Below, one piece after another: positions 9,136-18,846 of a DNA stretch of 64,000 nucleotides. How positions within the stretch are numbered: the first letter of the stretch is position 1; each line of letters starts with the position of its first letter. Origin of the DNA: an uncultured Dorea sp. (GTDB taxonomy: Bacteria; Bacillota; Clostridia; Lachnospirales; Lachnospiraceae); assembly GCA_910584095.1 (NCBI GenBank), contig CAJTYU010000017.1, forward strand, positions 5,749 to 69,748, read 5' to 3'. The notes under the pieces are model-generated. The model was not told the origin of the DNA and did no database searches. It saw nothing but the letters and a program-made list of their open reading frames with translations. The position numbers and the translations under genes were made by a program.

Positions 9136-11313
9136 ATGAACAAGTCAAAAGGTATTATCAGCCTGATTGTTACGGCGGCATTGATTGCTTTGCTTGGATT
9201 TACAACAATTGTGGGATTTGGCAAGGGGCATATCGGAGCGGCGGAGAATATCACGCTAGGGCTTGATCTGGCGGGCGGCGTCAGCATCACATATCAGGTG
9301 ACGGACAAGAGTCCTTCCAGCGAGGAGATGAGCGATACCATCTATAAGCTGCAGAAGCGTGTAGAGCAGTATAGTACGGAAGCTACCGTTTATCAGGAAG
9401 GCGACGACCGGATCAATATTGAGATTCCGGGAGTAACAGACGCGAATACGATTCTGAACGAGCTGGGAAAGCCAGGTTCGCTGGAATTTGTCGATCCCAA
9501 TGGGGAAACTGTTATTACCGGCGCCGATGTACAGACGGCAACGGCGAAGTCCGGACAGGACGACATGAATAATACAGAGTACAGTGTAGAATTGACTCTG
9601 AATGAAGAGGGTAAGAAAAAATTTGCCGATGCAACTACGGAGTTTGTAGGGCAGATTATTGAGATTGTATACGATGGAGAGACCATCAGTGATCCGCAGG
9701 TAAAGAGTCCCATTACTGGAGGAACGGCATATATTACCGGAAACTTTACCTTTGAAGAGGCCGAGAATCTGGCTTCCACCATCCGTATCGGAGGTCTGAA
9801 GCTGGAGCTTGAGGAACTGCGTTCTAATGTAGTGGGGGCGCAGCTTGGCGAGAAGGCGATCAGCACCAGTGTAAAAGCGGGCGCTATCGGCTTTGCGGTT
9901 GTGTTCCTGTTTATGATATGGGCGTACCTGCTTCCCGGATTTGCATCCAGCCTTGCACTGTTGATTTACACAGGTCTGGTGTTTGTAATTCTGAATGCGT
10001 TTGAGGTTACTCTGACGCTGCCGGGTCTTGCCGGTATTATCTTAAGTATCGGTATGGCGGTAGACGCTAATGTAATTATCTTTGCCCGTGTAAGGGAAGA
10101 GATGACCAAAGGGAAGAGTGTGAGAAATTCTCTTAAGACAGGATTTCAAAAGGCTATGTCCGCAATTGTGGACGGTAATGTAACTACGCTGATTGCAGCT
10201 GCAGTTTTGTGGCTGAGGGGTTCCGGAAGTGTGAAGGGATTTGCACAGACGCTTGCCATTGGTATTATCGTGTCCATGTTTACGGCTCTGGTAGTGACGC
10301 GTTTGATTGTATATGCGTTCTATGCGGTTGGTTTGAAGAAGGAAAGACTGTATTACAAACCGAAGCCGGAACGTCAGCCGATTGATTTTCTTGGAAAGAA
10401 GAAGGTATTTTTCGTTATTTCTCTTGTCTTGATTATCGGCGGTTTCGCAGTAATGGGAGCCGGAGCGGCAGGCGGAAGAGGCGCGTTCTCATACAGTCTG
10501 GAATTTGAAGGCGGTACTTCTACTACGGCAGAGTTTGACAAGGATTATACAATAGATGAGATTGATGCAGAGATTGTTCCGATTGTGGAGGATGTGACCG
10601 GGGATGCCAATGTACAGACACAGAAGGTTGCTGGAAGTAAGCAGGTGATCATTAAGACTAAAACGCTGGATCTGGATACACGTGAAGCATTGAATCAGGC
10701 GCTCGAAGAAAACTTTGGAGTAGATGCGTCTACGATTACTGCGGAGAATATCAGCTCTACCATCAGCAGTGAGATGAGAAAGGATGCAATTGTTGCAGTG
10801 ATTGCCGCTACAATTTGTATGCTGATCTACATCTGGTTCCGGTTTAAGGACATCCGGTTCGCGGCAAGTGCGGTTACGGCGCTGCTTCACGACGTACTGG
10901 TGGTTCTTGCATTCTATGCGGTTTCAAGGATTTCCGTGGGAAATACATTTATCGCCTGTATGCTGACTATCGTAGGTTATTCTATTAATGCGACGATTGT
11001 TATCTTTGACCGTATCCGTGAGGAGCTGCGGCTGAAGACGAAAGCGGCTAATCTTGCCGAGGTTGTAAATAAGAGTATTACACAGACACTTACCAGAAGT
11101 ATTTATACGTCTTTGACCACTTTTATCATGGTACTGTTCCTGTTCATTATGGGAGTAAGTTCCATGAGAGAGTTTGCGCTGCCTTTAATGGCTGGTATTC
11201 TGGTGGGCGCGTATTCTTCCGTATGCATTACAGGAGCGCTGTGGTATATCATGAAAGAGAAGCTTGGCGGCGAGAAGACGCCTGAGAAAGTTTCTGCTAA
11301 AAAGAAAAAATAA
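9136..11313 (+). CDS. secDF: Protein translocase subunits SecD-SecF fused
   Basis: 725-residue single-chain SecDF, an RND-type membrane protein that uses the proton gradient to pull secreted proteins through SecYEG. The SecD half starts with one transmembrane helix, then the first-repeat motif LGLDLAGGVSITYQV. The P1 region contains GKPGSLEFVDPNG. The membrane half has GMAVDANVIIFARVREE and GFQKAMSAIVDGNVTT. The SecF half has YSLEFEGGTSTTAEF, SISVGNTFIACML-like and YSINATIVIFDRIREELR. The C-terminus is Lys-rich (SAKKKK) and cytoplasmic. It is probably co-transcribed with the maturase; a terminator follows. Confidence 0.97.
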   Translation: MNKSKGIISLIVTAALIALLGFTTIVGFGKGHIGAAENITLGLDLAGGVSITYQVTDKSPSSEEMSDTIYKLQKRVEQYSTEATVYQEGDDRINIEIPGVTDANTILNELGKPGSLEFVDPNGETVITGADVQTATAKSGQDDMNNTEYSVELTLNEEGKKKFADATTEFVGQIIEIVYDGETISDPQVKSPITGGTAYITGNFTFEEAENLASTIRIGGLKLELEELRSNVVGAQLGEKAISTSVKAGAIGFAVVFLFMIWAYLLPGFASSLALLIYTGLVFVILNAFEVTLTLPGLAGIILSIGMAVDANVIIFARVREEMTKGKSVRNSLKTGFQKAMSAIVDGNVTTLIAAAVLWLRGSGSVKGFAQTLAIGIIVSMFTALVVTRLIVYAFYAVGLKKERLYYKPKPERQPIDFLGKKKVFFVISLVLIIGGFAVMGAGAAGGRGAFSYSLEFEGGTSTTAEFDKDYTIDEIDAEIVPIVEDVTGDANVQTQKVAGSKQVIIKTKTLDLDTREALNQALEENFGVDASTITAENISSTISSEMRKDAIVAVIAATICMLIYIWFRFKDIRFAASAVTALLHDVLVVLAFYAVSRISVGNTFIACMLTIVGYSINATIVIFDRIREELRLKTKAANLAEVVNKSITQTLTRSIYTSLTTFIMVLFLFIMGVSSMREFALPLMAGILVGAYSSVCITGALWYIMKEKLGGEKTPEKVSAKKKK

Positions 11314-11363
11314 TCGGATCCTGCGGTGAAGCCGAAAGCGTAACTGCAGAGAACAGGATGTGG

Positions 11364-11397
11364 ACAGCCATGCCGGAAAAAAGGTATGGCTGTTTTC
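11364..11397 (+). terminator. Rho-independent terminator after secDF
   Basis: 11-bp stem (ACAGCCATGCC with GGTATGGCTGT, one G-U pair) around an A-rich loop, ending in TTTTCT. It overlaps an upstream in-frame ATG of the next gene and so argues against that start. Confidence 0.8.
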
Positions 11398-11415
11398 TCA
11401 TTAGGAGAAGGAAAG

Positions 11416-13176
11416 ATGAAACGCTGGGTACTGCTTAGAAAAGGCGCTGATTTTGCAGCGATAGGAAAGAAATTTCATATCAGCCCGAGACTAGCATGTT
11501 TGATCCGCAACAGGGATATCATCGGAGATAAAGCGATTGATAATTATCTGAATGGAACGATTGCGGATCTTAATGACGGAATGCTGATGAAGGATATGGA
11601 CAAAGCAGTTGATATTTTGATGGAAAAGATCAAGGGACATATGCGGATTCGTGTAATCGGGGATTATGATATCGACGGAGTCTGCGCGGCTTACATACTG
11701 ATGGAGGCATTAGAGGGACTGGGAGCGGATGTGGATATGGATATTCCGGACCGTGTTCTAGACGGATATGGGTTGAATCGGAATCTGATTGAGTGTGCAT
11801 ACCGTGACGGGGTTGATACAGTTATTACCTGCGACAATGGGATTGCGGCGGCAGATGAGATTGTCTATGCTAAAAGTCTTGGCATGACGGTAATTGTAAC
11901 CGATCATCATGAAGTGCCATATATTGAGACAGAGGAAGAGAAGAGATGGCTTCTTCCGCCGGCAGATGCAGTAGTGGATCCAAAACGCTGGGATTGCGGC
12001 TATCCCTTTAAAGGACTTTGCGGGGCGGCAGTCGCCTATAAACTGATGGAATGCCTCTATGAGGCTATGGGGATGGACGCAGAGGATATTGACGCGCTTT
12101 TAGAAGCCGTGGGGATTGCTACGGTTGGAGATGTGATGGATCTGACGGGAGAAAATCGTATTTTTGTAAAACAGGCGCTGGAGATGCTGTCCCACGGCGG
12201 GAATTTGGGATTGAAAGCCCTGATGGAATGTACCGGAGTAGACGCGGGGGCTGTTTGTGCTTACCATATTGGATTTGTGCTGGGACCCTGTATCAATGCG
12301 GGCGGCAGGCTGGATACGGCAAAGCGCGCGTTAAAACTCCTTCGCGCGAAGACAAAGCGGGAAGCAGTTATTCTTGCGGGGGATCTGAAAGCGTTAAATG
12401 ACAGCCGTAAGGAATTGACAGAAGCGGCGGTAAGGGAAGCGGTCAGGATTGTAGAGGAGACGGATGCAGAAAGGGACAGGGTACTGGTGCTGTACCTTCC
12501 GGACTGTCATGAAAGCTTGGCGGGAATCGTAGCGGGAAAGATCAGGGAACGGTATTACAGACCGGTATTTGTACTGACCGACGGAAAATCGGAGGTGAAG
12601 GGATCCGGACGTTCTATTGAGGCATATCATATGTTTGAGGAATTGACGGAATGCAAAGATCTGCTGATTCGGTTCGGGGGCCATAAACAGGCGGCCGGGC
12701 TGTCTATGGAACGGGATAAGATTGAGGCTTTGCGCAGGCGGCTGAACGGGAATTGCCGGCTTACAAATACAGAACTTCAGGAGAAAATATCTATAGATAT
12801 GGAGCTTCCGTTTTCCTGTATTACAGAGGAATTTATGCAGGAGTTAGAACTTCTCGAGCCTTTCGGGAAAGGAAATAACAAACCAGTATTTGCCGGACGG
12901 GATATAGAGTTTCTTTCAGCGCGGCTGATTGGGAAAAATCATAATATGTTAAAGCTTCAGGCAAGAGATGCGTCTGGCATATCTATGGAGGCCGTATATT
13001 TTGGCGACGCAGGGAGTTTTCTGGATGCGGTTGCGTCTAAGTATGGAAAAAGGCAGAAAGACTGCCTTCTGGAGGGGAAAGCCCAAGGGATTTATATGTC
13101 GGTAACTTTCTATCCGGGAGTGAATGAATATATGGGAAATAGGAGAATGCAGATAGTAATTACGGATTATCTGTAA
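11416..13176 (+). CDS. recJ: Single-stranded-DNA-specific exonuclease RecJ
   Basis: 5'-to-3' single-strand DNA exonuclease of recombination and repair, DHH superfamily. Metal-binding motifs in order are GDYDIDGVCAAYIL, VITCDNGIA, VTDHHEVP (the DHH motif) and DAVVDPKRWDCGYPF. GPCINAGGRLDTA follows, and RFGGHKQAAGLSM marks the DHHA1 domain. The C-terminal OB-like domain begins around ELLEPFGKGNNKPVF. An ATG 30 bases upstream is in frame but lies inside the secDF terminator; the chosen ATG follows AGGAGAAGG at good spacing, giving 586 residues. Next gene is rel, a common order in Firmicutes. Confidence 0.93.
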   Translation: MKRWVLLRKGADFAAIGKKFHISPRLACLIRNRDIIGDKAIDNYLNGTIADLNDGMLMKDMDKAVDILMEKIKGHMRIRVIGDYDIDGVCAAYILMEALEGLGADVDMDIPDRVLDGYGLNRNLIECAYRDGVDTVITCDNGIAAADEIVYAKSLGMTVIVTDHHEVPYIETEEEKRWLLPPADAVVDPKRWDCGYPFKGLCGAAVAYKLMECLYEAMGMDAEDIDALLEAVGIATVGDVMDLTGENRIFVKQALEMLSHGGNLGLKALMECTGVDAGAVCAYHIGFVLGPCINAGGRLDTAKRALKLLRAKTKREAVILAGDLKALNDSRKELTEAAVREAVRIVEETDAERDRVLVLYLPDCHESLAGIVAGKIRERYYRPVFVLTDGKSEVKGSGRSIEAYHMFEELTECKDLLIRFGGHKQAAGLSMERDKIEALRRRLNGNCRLTNTELQEKISIDMELPFSCITEEFMQELELLEPFGKGNNKPVFAGRDIEFLSARLIGKNHNMLKLQARDASGISMEAVYFGDAGSFLDAVASKYGKRQKDCLLEGKAQGIYMSVTFYPGVNEYMGNRRMQIVITDYL

Positions 13177-13214
13177 CTATTTATAGAATATCTAAATAAA
13201 ATCTGGATAAATAT

Positions 13215-13243
13215 TTGAAAACCTGTGTTATAAATGCTATACT
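13215..13243 (+). promoter_or_regulatory. Promoter of the rel gene
   Basis: TTGAAA and TATACT with a 17-base spacer and a TGC extended -10, in an AT-rich gap after recJ. It indicates that rel has its own start in addition to any read-through. Confidence 0.6.
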
Positions 13244-13296
13244 TTAAAATAATTTTAAAAATGGAATGAGATACTAAGAGGAAGGAGGGCATTGAT

Positions 13297-15642
13297 ATGG
13301 CAGATGTGATGAAACGGTTAGAAGAGATAAATAAGATTACGGAAGAATCTCTTACAGAGAATCAGGCAATTGGCCTGGAAGTAGTAGACGGACATGCGGT
13401 GAAAGCACCTGCGGATTATCAAGACCCCGATGAACTGTACCGTTTATTGATTAAACGCGTCCGTAAATACCATCCGTCGACGGACGTATCCTTGATTGAG
13501 AAAGCATATAAGATTGCAAAGGAGGCCCATGAAGGCCAATACCGCAAGTCCGGAGAAGCTTACATTATCCATCCGCTATGGGTAGCAATCATATTGGCAA
13601 ATCTGGAGCTGGATAAGGAGACGATTGTTGCGGGGATGCTGCATGATGTGGTGGAAGACACCGTCATGACGGAGGAAGAGATAGAGAAAGAATTTGGCGG
13701 GGAGGTAGCGCTTTTAGTAGACGGGGTTACCAAGCTGGGACAGATGTCTTATTCTGCGGATAAGCTGGAGGCGCAGGCTGAGAATCTTAGGAAGATGTTC
13801 CTTGCTATGGCGAAGGATATCCGGGTAATTATTATCAAGCTTGCAGACCGTCTGCACAATATGAGGACACTGCAGTTTATGCGTCCTGAGAAGCAGAAGG
13901 AAAAAGCAAGGGAGACCATGGATATCTACGCGCCGATTGCACAGAGACTTGGAATATCCAAGATTAAGACTGAGCTGGACGATCTGGCCCTGAAGTATTA
14001 CAGCCCGGAGGTTTTTTACGATCTGGTGGAGCAGGTTAATACCAGAAAGATGGAGCGGGAAGAATTTGTACAGCAGATTGTGGAAGAGGTATCGGAGCAT
14101 ATCAGCAACGCCCGCATTAAGGCGGAGATTAAGGGCAGGGTGAAGCATTTTTTCAGCATATATAAGAAGATGGTGAATCAGGATAAGACGGTGGATCAGA
14201 TATTTGATTTGTTTGCCGTGCGGATTATTGTAGATTCAGTAAGAGACTGCTACGCGGCTCTGGGGGTGATCCATGAGATGTATACTCCGGTGCCGGGACG
14301 GTTTAAAGACTATATTGCCATGCCTAAGGTGAATATGTACCAGTCTCTGCATACGACGCTGATGAGTTCGGTAGGAGTGCCCTTTGAAGTTCAGATCCGC
14401 ACGCATGATATGCACAAGACGGCGGAGTATGGAATCGCCGCCCACTGGAAGTATAAGGAATCCAGCGACGGCAAGAAGAGCGTGAAGGCTCAGGAGGAGG
14501 AAAAGCTGAACTGGCTCAGGCAGATTTTGGAATGGCAGCGGGATATGTCTGATAACCGGGAATTTTTAAGCATGCTGAAGGGGGATCTGGACTTATTTGC
14601 CGAGGATGTGTACTGTTTTACGCCTAACGGCGAGGTAAAGCGTCTTCCTAACGGTTCTAATACCATTGATTTTGCTTATTCGATCCATAGTGCGGTTGGC
14701 AATAAGATGGTGGGAGCAAGGGTCAACGGCAAGCTGGTCACCATTGATTATAAGATTCAGAATGGCGACAGGATTGAGATACTTACTTCCCAGAATTCCA
14801 AGGGACCAAGCCGGGACTGGCTGAATATTGTGGCAAGTTCTCAGGCAAAATCTAAGATTAACCAATGGTTTAAAAAGGAATTTAAAGAGGAGAATATTAT
14901 CCGGGGCAAGGAGTTAATTGCAGCTTACTGCAAATCCAAGTCTCTGGAGGTTTCAAAGCTTATTAAACCGAAGTATCAGGAGGTTGTTCAGAAAAAATAC
15001 GGGTTTAGGGATTGGGATTCGGTGCAGGCGGCAGTGGGGCACGGCGGCCTGAAGGAGGGCCAAGTAGTAAACCGTCTGGCGGAGGAATACAGCAAGGAGC
15101 ATAAGCAGGAGATTACCAACGAAGCGGTGCTTGAGAAGGTTGCTGAGGCTGCAAAGAATAAGGTGCATATCGCTAAATCTAAAAGCGGTATTGTGGTAAA
15201 GGGCATCGACGACGTAGCAGTACGGTTTTCCAGATGCTGCAATCCGGTGCCGGGAGACGAGATCGTTGGGTTTGTAACCAGAGGCCGGGGACTTTCCATC
15301 CATCGTACGGATTGCGTTAATATGCTGCATCTGACAGAGGCAGAGCGGGTGCGGCTGATTGATGCGGAATGGGAAAGCGAGGTTGCAGAGAAGACCGGCG
15401 GCCAGTATCTGGCGGATATTAGGATGTATGCCAAAGACCGTCAGGGACTTCTGATGGAGATGTCCAGAGTATTTACAGAGAATAAGATAGATGTGAAAAC
15501 CCTGAATGTGCGTACCAGCAAGCAGGGAACGGCGACCATAGAGGCAGGATTCATTGTGCACAGAAGAGAGGAACTCGAAAGAGTAGTAGAGAAACTTATG
15601 AAGCTTCAGGGCATGATTGATATTGAGAGGACAGCAGGATAG
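13297..15642 (+). CDS. rel: Bifunctional (p)ppGpp synthetase/hydrolase (Rel/SpoT)
   Basis: 781-residue stringent-response enzyme that makes (p)ppGpp from ATP and GDP/GTP and also degrades it. Domains in order: an N-terminal HD hydrolase with YIIHPLWVA and HDVVEDT intact (so hydrolysis is expected), then a synthetase with KDYIAMPKVNMYQSLHTT and EVQIRTHDMHKTAEYGIAAHWKYK. A TGS domain follows (DVYCFTPNGEVKRLPNGST-like), then a zinc-finger/helical region with FSRCCNPVPGDEIVGF and a C-terminal ACT domain starting near YLADIRMYAKDRQGLL. GGAAGGAGGGC is the ribosome site. Length and domain set match full-length Rel. Confidence 0.97.
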   Translation: MADVMKRLEEINKITEESLTENQAIGLEVVDGHAVKAPADYQDPDELYRLLIKRVRKYHPSTDVSLIEKAYKIAKEAHEGQYRKSGEAYIIHPLWVAIILANLELDKETIVAGMLHDVVEDTVMTEEEIEKEFGGEVALLVDGVTKLGQMSYSADKLEAQAENLRKMFLAMAKDIRVIIIKLADRLHNMRTLQFMRPEKQKEKARETMDIYAPIAQRLGISKIKTELDDLALKYYSPEVFYDLVEQVNTRKMEREEFVQQIVEEVSEHISNARIKAEIKGRVKHFFSIYKKMVNQDKTVDQIFDLFAVRIIVDSVRDCYAALGVIHEMYTPVPGRFKDYIAMPKVNMYQSLHTTLMSSVGVPFEVQIRTHDMHKTAEYGIAAHWKYKESSDGKKSVKAQEEEKLNWLRQILEWQRDMSDNREFLSMLKGDLDLFAEDVYCFTPNGEVKRLPNGSNTIDFAYSIHSAVGNKMVGARVNGKLVTIDYKIQNGDRIEILTSQNSKGPSRDWLNIVASSQAKSKINQWFKKEFKEENIIRGKELIAAYCKSKSLEVSKLIKPKYQEVVQKKYGFRDWDSVQAAVGHGGLKEGQVVNRLAEEYSKEHKQEITNEAVLEKVAEAAKNKVHIAKSKSGIVVKGIDDVAVRFSRCCNPVPGDEIVGFVTRGRGLSIHRTDCVNMLHLTEAERVRLIDAEWESEVAEKTGGQYLADIRMYAKDRQGLLMEMSRVFTENKIDVKTLNVRTSKQGTATIEAGFIVHRREELERVVEKLMKLQGMIDIERTAG

Positions 15643-15650
15643 GAGAACAA

Positions 15651-16640
15651 ATGAATTTAGCAATCATTGGAACAAACTTTATATCAGACTGGTTTATGAC
15701 TGCAGGAAAGCACTGCGATAAGCTTCATGTGCAGGCAGTATACTCAAGAACGATGGAGAAAGGAAGGGCGTTTGCAGATAAATACGGGATTTCAGACTGT
15801 TATGATTCGCTGGAGGAGCTTGCGGCGGCAGAGAATGTGGAAGCGGTTTATGTGGCAAGTCCAAATGCGCTTCATGCGAAACAGAGCATACAGATGTTAA
15901 ACGCGGGAAAGCATGTGCTCTGTGAGAAATCCATTGCGTCGAATGAGAAAGAGCTCCGATTGATGCTTGAGGCCGCCGAAAAGAATCACGTGATTGTAAT
16001 GGAAGCAATGCGATCTGTTCTGGATCCGGGGTTTGCGGCAATCAAAGAGAATCTTCCGAAGCTTGGGAAAATCAGGAGGGCGACCATCCAATACTGTCAA
16101 TATTCCAGCAGATACGATAAATTTAAGAATGGAATTATTGAGAATGCATTTAAGCCGGAGCTCTCCAACGGAAGCCTGATGGATATCGGAGTATACTGCG
16201 TACATCCTATGGTGAAGCTCTTTGGGAAGCCGGATGAGATAACGGCCTCAGGGATTAAGCTTCATAACGGTGTGGACGGAATGGGGACGATCGTCGCAAA
16301 GTATGAAAAGCAGGGAATTTTGGTCGAGCTGATCTACTCGAAGATTACAGATTCTATCCTGCCTACGCAGATTCAGGGCGAGGAAGGATGTATGCTGATT
16401 GAGGAGATCTACAATGCGGGCAGGCTTACGATTTGTTATCGGGATAAAAGGCGGGAAGAAATTCAGGTTAAAAAAATCGATCCGAATAATAACATGTATT
16501 ATGAAATTGAAGAATTTATCCATGCGGCAGAAAGCGGGACGGGTGCAAAGGAACACAATCAGTATTCTCTGTGGGAGCTTCAGGTAATGGATGAGGCAAG
16601 ACGCCAGATGGGAATTGTATTTCCGGCAGATAAGAAATAG
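15651..16640 (+). CDS. Gfo/Idh/MocA family NAD(P)-dependent oxidoreductase
   Basis: 329-residue sugar- or cyclitol-type dehydrogenase. The N-terminal Rossmann fold starts MNLAIIGTNFISDWF (GxxxxxxW-like in place of the textbook GxGxxG). YVASPNALHAKQSIQMLNAGKHVLCEKSIAS is the family's AGKHVLCEKP-type motif with Lys as the likely catalytic residue. LMDIGVYCVHPMVKLFG fits the substrate-domain motif GxxxDxGxY/H. Substrate is unknown. Eight bases separate it from rel and it shares an operon-like spacing with the following hydrolase. Confidence 0.9.
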   Translation: MNLAIIGTNFISDWFMTAGKHCDKLHVQAVYSRTMEKGRAFADKYGISDCYDSLEELAAAENVEAVYVASPNALHAKQSIQMLNAGKHVLCEKSIASNEKELRLMLEAAEKNHVIVMEAMRSVLDPGFAAIKENLPKLGKIRRATIQYCQYSSRYDKFKNGIIENAFKPELSNGSLMDIGVYCVHPMVKLFGKPDEITASGIKLHNGVDGMGTIVAKYEKQGILVELIYSKITDSILPTQIQGEEGCMLIEEIYNAGRLTICYRDKRREEIQVKKIDPNNNMYYEIEEFIHAAESGTGAKEHNQYSLWELQVMDEARRQMGIVFPADKK

Positions 16641-16654
16641 GAGGCGGAGAAGAT

Positions 16655-17278
16655 ATGATAGTAAAGAAGTTTTTAGCGGGGCCTTTTGGAACCAATTGTT
16701 ATCTGGCGGTAAATGGCAGTACAAACGAAGCCGTTATCGTAGATCCGGCGGGATTGCCGGAAAATCTCGTCGAATGTGTGAAAAACGAGGGGCTCCGTAT
16801 TCAGGCGGTACTTTTGACCCATGCGCATTTTGACCATATAATGGGAATTGACGCGGTAATAGAAAAATATGGACAGATGCCGGTTTATGTACATCAGGAG
16901 GACTTGCGGATGCTGGAGGACGCGTCCCTAAATTTGTCCGGAGGATTTGGCGGCGGCTATGCTTATATGGGAGGAGAGGCCGTTGCCGACGGACAGGCGC
17001 TCTCTCTTGCAGGATGTGAATTTAAAGTATTCCATACGCCGGGACATACGCCGGGGGGAGCCTGCTATTATGTGGAATCAGATAAAGTACTCTTTAGCGG
17101 AGACACACTGTTCCAGCAGTCAGTGGGAAGGACGGACTTTCCGGGAGGGAGTATGTCAGAGCTTATCCGCTCCATTGAAGAGAAGCTGTTAATATTACCG
17201 GAGGATACTCATGTATATCCGGGACATATGGGGACAACAACGATAGGAGAGGAAAAAGGATTCAATCCCTTTTTGTAG
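16655..17278 (+). CDS. Metallo-beta-lactamase-fold hydrolase (glyoxalase II-like)
   Basis: 207-residue MBL-fold enzyme with all zinc ligands: THAHFDHIMG (HxHxDH motif), HTPGHTPGG, LFSGDTLFQ for the bridging Asp, and VYPGHMG for the last His. Short proteins of this type act as hydroxyacylglutathione hydrolase-like or generic thioester hydrolases; the substrate cannot be read. AGGAGGCGG precedes the ATG. It follows the Gfo/Idh gene by 14 bases, suggesting one transcript from rel onward. Confidence 0.92.
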   Translation: MIVKKFLAGPFGTNCYLAVNGSTNEAVIVDPAGLPENLVECVKNEGLRIQAVLLTHAHFDHIMGIDAVIEKYGQMPVYVHQEDLRMLEDASLNLSGGFGGGYAYMGGEAVADGQALSLAGCEFKVFHTPGHTPGGACYYVESDKVLFSGDTLFQQSVGRTDFPGGSMSELIRSIEEKLLILPEDTHVYPGHMGTTTIGEEKGFNPFL

Positions 17279-17376
17279 CGAATAAAAAGCGTAGAGTGCG
17301 GGCGTCTGGGACCGGTTCGGATTATTCTGGCTGAGTATCAGGCGCCTGTTGCGCGAGAAAGGTACGATAGGATTTT

Positions 17377-18846
17377 ATGATTAGAATAGAAGTCAAAGAT
17401 GAGGGATACCTGTACAATATCTATCATCTTGTAAAAGCTTTTTTCCCATCTGAGAAGGTAGAACAGAGGATTTTCAGGGAATTAAAAGAGGATGCGTGCA
17501 TTCATATAGAAGGGAAATGGACGAGGTATTTTGGAACATCCGGCGCTGCGGATAAGAAAATGAGTAAATATCTGCTGGACCGGAAAGTATATGAAGCTTT
17601 GGCGGAGGAAACAGGCCATGGGCTCGCATGGGGAATCCTGACGGGAGTGCGTCCGACAAAGCTGGCCATGCAGAAGATAGAAGAAAGAATGGAGCGGGAA
17701 GCATTCATTTCATGGTTTGGAAAGGAATTTTTTGTATCTGAGGATAAGGCGGGACTTGCTTATGACATTGCAGTCCGTGAAAAAGGGATACTAAAGAGGC
17801 TTGATACCAGACAGGGATATAGTTTGTATGTGGGTATTCCATTCTGCCCGTCTGTGTGCAGTTACTGTTCTTTCAGTTCCGGTTCCATAACGGTGTGGAA
17901 GAATGTAGTAAATATCTATCTGAACGCACTGTGCAAAGAACTGCGGTATATCGGAAGCAGGATGGGCGCAAGGAAGCTGAATACTATATACATCGGAGGA
18001 GGGACGCCTACGACTCTGGAGCCGGAACAATTAGAGCGTCTGTTAACCTGTATTGATGAATTATTTTCAAGGGAACATCTTTTGGAATATACGATTGAGG
18101 CGGGAAGGCCGGATAGTATTACGGAAGAGAAACTCCGGATAATCAGAGACCATAAGGCGACGCGTATATCCATTAATCCGCAGACCATGCAGCAGAGAAC
18201 GCTGGATCGGATTGGACGTCGGCATAGCACGGAAGAGACAATCAATGCTTTCTTGACGGCAAGAGAGATGGGATTTGATAATATCAATATGGATTTGATT
18301 GCCGGTCTTCCGGGAGAGACGTGCGAAGACATGAGGGATACTCTGCAGCAGATCGAGGCGCTTATGCCGGACAGCCTGACCGTACATTCGCTGGCAATTA
18401 AGAGGGCGGCAAAAATGGGACAGGAGAAGAGTGTTTTAGGATATGTGAGAGATCTGGGGGAACAGATGAAAGACCCGGCGCGGATGGCGTATGAAATGTC
18501 CCGGATGATTGCAGAGACAAAAGAGGCGGCGGATAGGATGGAGTTAAAGCCTTATTATCTGTATCGGCAGAAGAATATTGCCGGGAATTTTGAAAATGTT
18601 GGCTATGCAAAGGTTGACAAAGCCGGAATTTACAATATACTTATTATGGAAGAAAAACAGTCGATTGTGGCAGTGGGCGCGGGCGCGTCAACGAAGCTTG
18701 TCCTGCCGCTGTCGGTGACTGCCCCCGGCGGAAAGGATGGGAAGATGACGACCCTAAAGCGCGTGGAAAATGTGAAGAATATTCGGGAGTATATTTCCCG
18801 GATTGATGAAATGATAGAGCGAAAAGGAGAATGGTTATGGCGTTGA
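17377..18846 (+). CDS. hemZ: Oxygen-independent coproporphyrinogen dehydrogenase HemZ
   Basis: 489-residue radical SAM protein of the HemZ branch of the HemN family. The cluster motif is CPSVCSYC (C157, C161, C164), followed by YIGGGTPTTLEPEQL and TIEAGRPDSIT. An N-terminal region of about 145 residues precedes the radical SAM barrel, as in HemZ proteins. In clostridia the gene commonly precedes hisS and is often present without a haem pathway, so its substrate in this organism is uncertain. The end overlaps hisS by 10 bases. Confidence 0.92.
   Translation: MIRIEVKDEGYLYNIYHLVKAFFPSEKVEQRIFRELKEDACIHIEGKWTRYFGTSGAADKKMSKYLLDRKVYEALAEETGHGLAWGILTGVRPTKLAMQKIEERMEREAFISWFGKEFFVSEDKAGLAYDIAVREKGILKRLDTRQGYSLYVGIPFCPSVCSYCSFSSGSITVWKNVVNIYLNALCKELRYIGSRMGARKLNTIYIGGGTPTTLEPEQLERLLTCIDELFSREHLLEYTIEAGRPDSITEEKLRIIRDHKATRISINPQTMQQRTLDRIGRRHSTEETINAFLTAREMGFDNINMDLIAGLPGETCEDMRDTLQQIEALMPDSLTVHSLAIKRAAKMGQEKSVLGYVRDLGEQMKDPARMAYEMSRMIAETKEAADRMELKPYYLYRQKNIAGNFENVGYAKVDKAGIYNILIMEEKQSIVAVGAGASTKLVLPLSVTAPGGKDGKMTTLKRVENVKNIREYISRIDEMIERKGEWLWR

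Noticed and set aside
11386..11415. Upstream ATG of recJ
   Set aside because: It lies in the right arm of the secDF terminator; the ATG at 11416 follows AGGAGAAGG and matches the family N-terminus.
14953..15663. Minus-strand open frames opposite the end of rel
   Set aside because: Shadow of the well-conserved TGS/ACT region; no start signal or family features.
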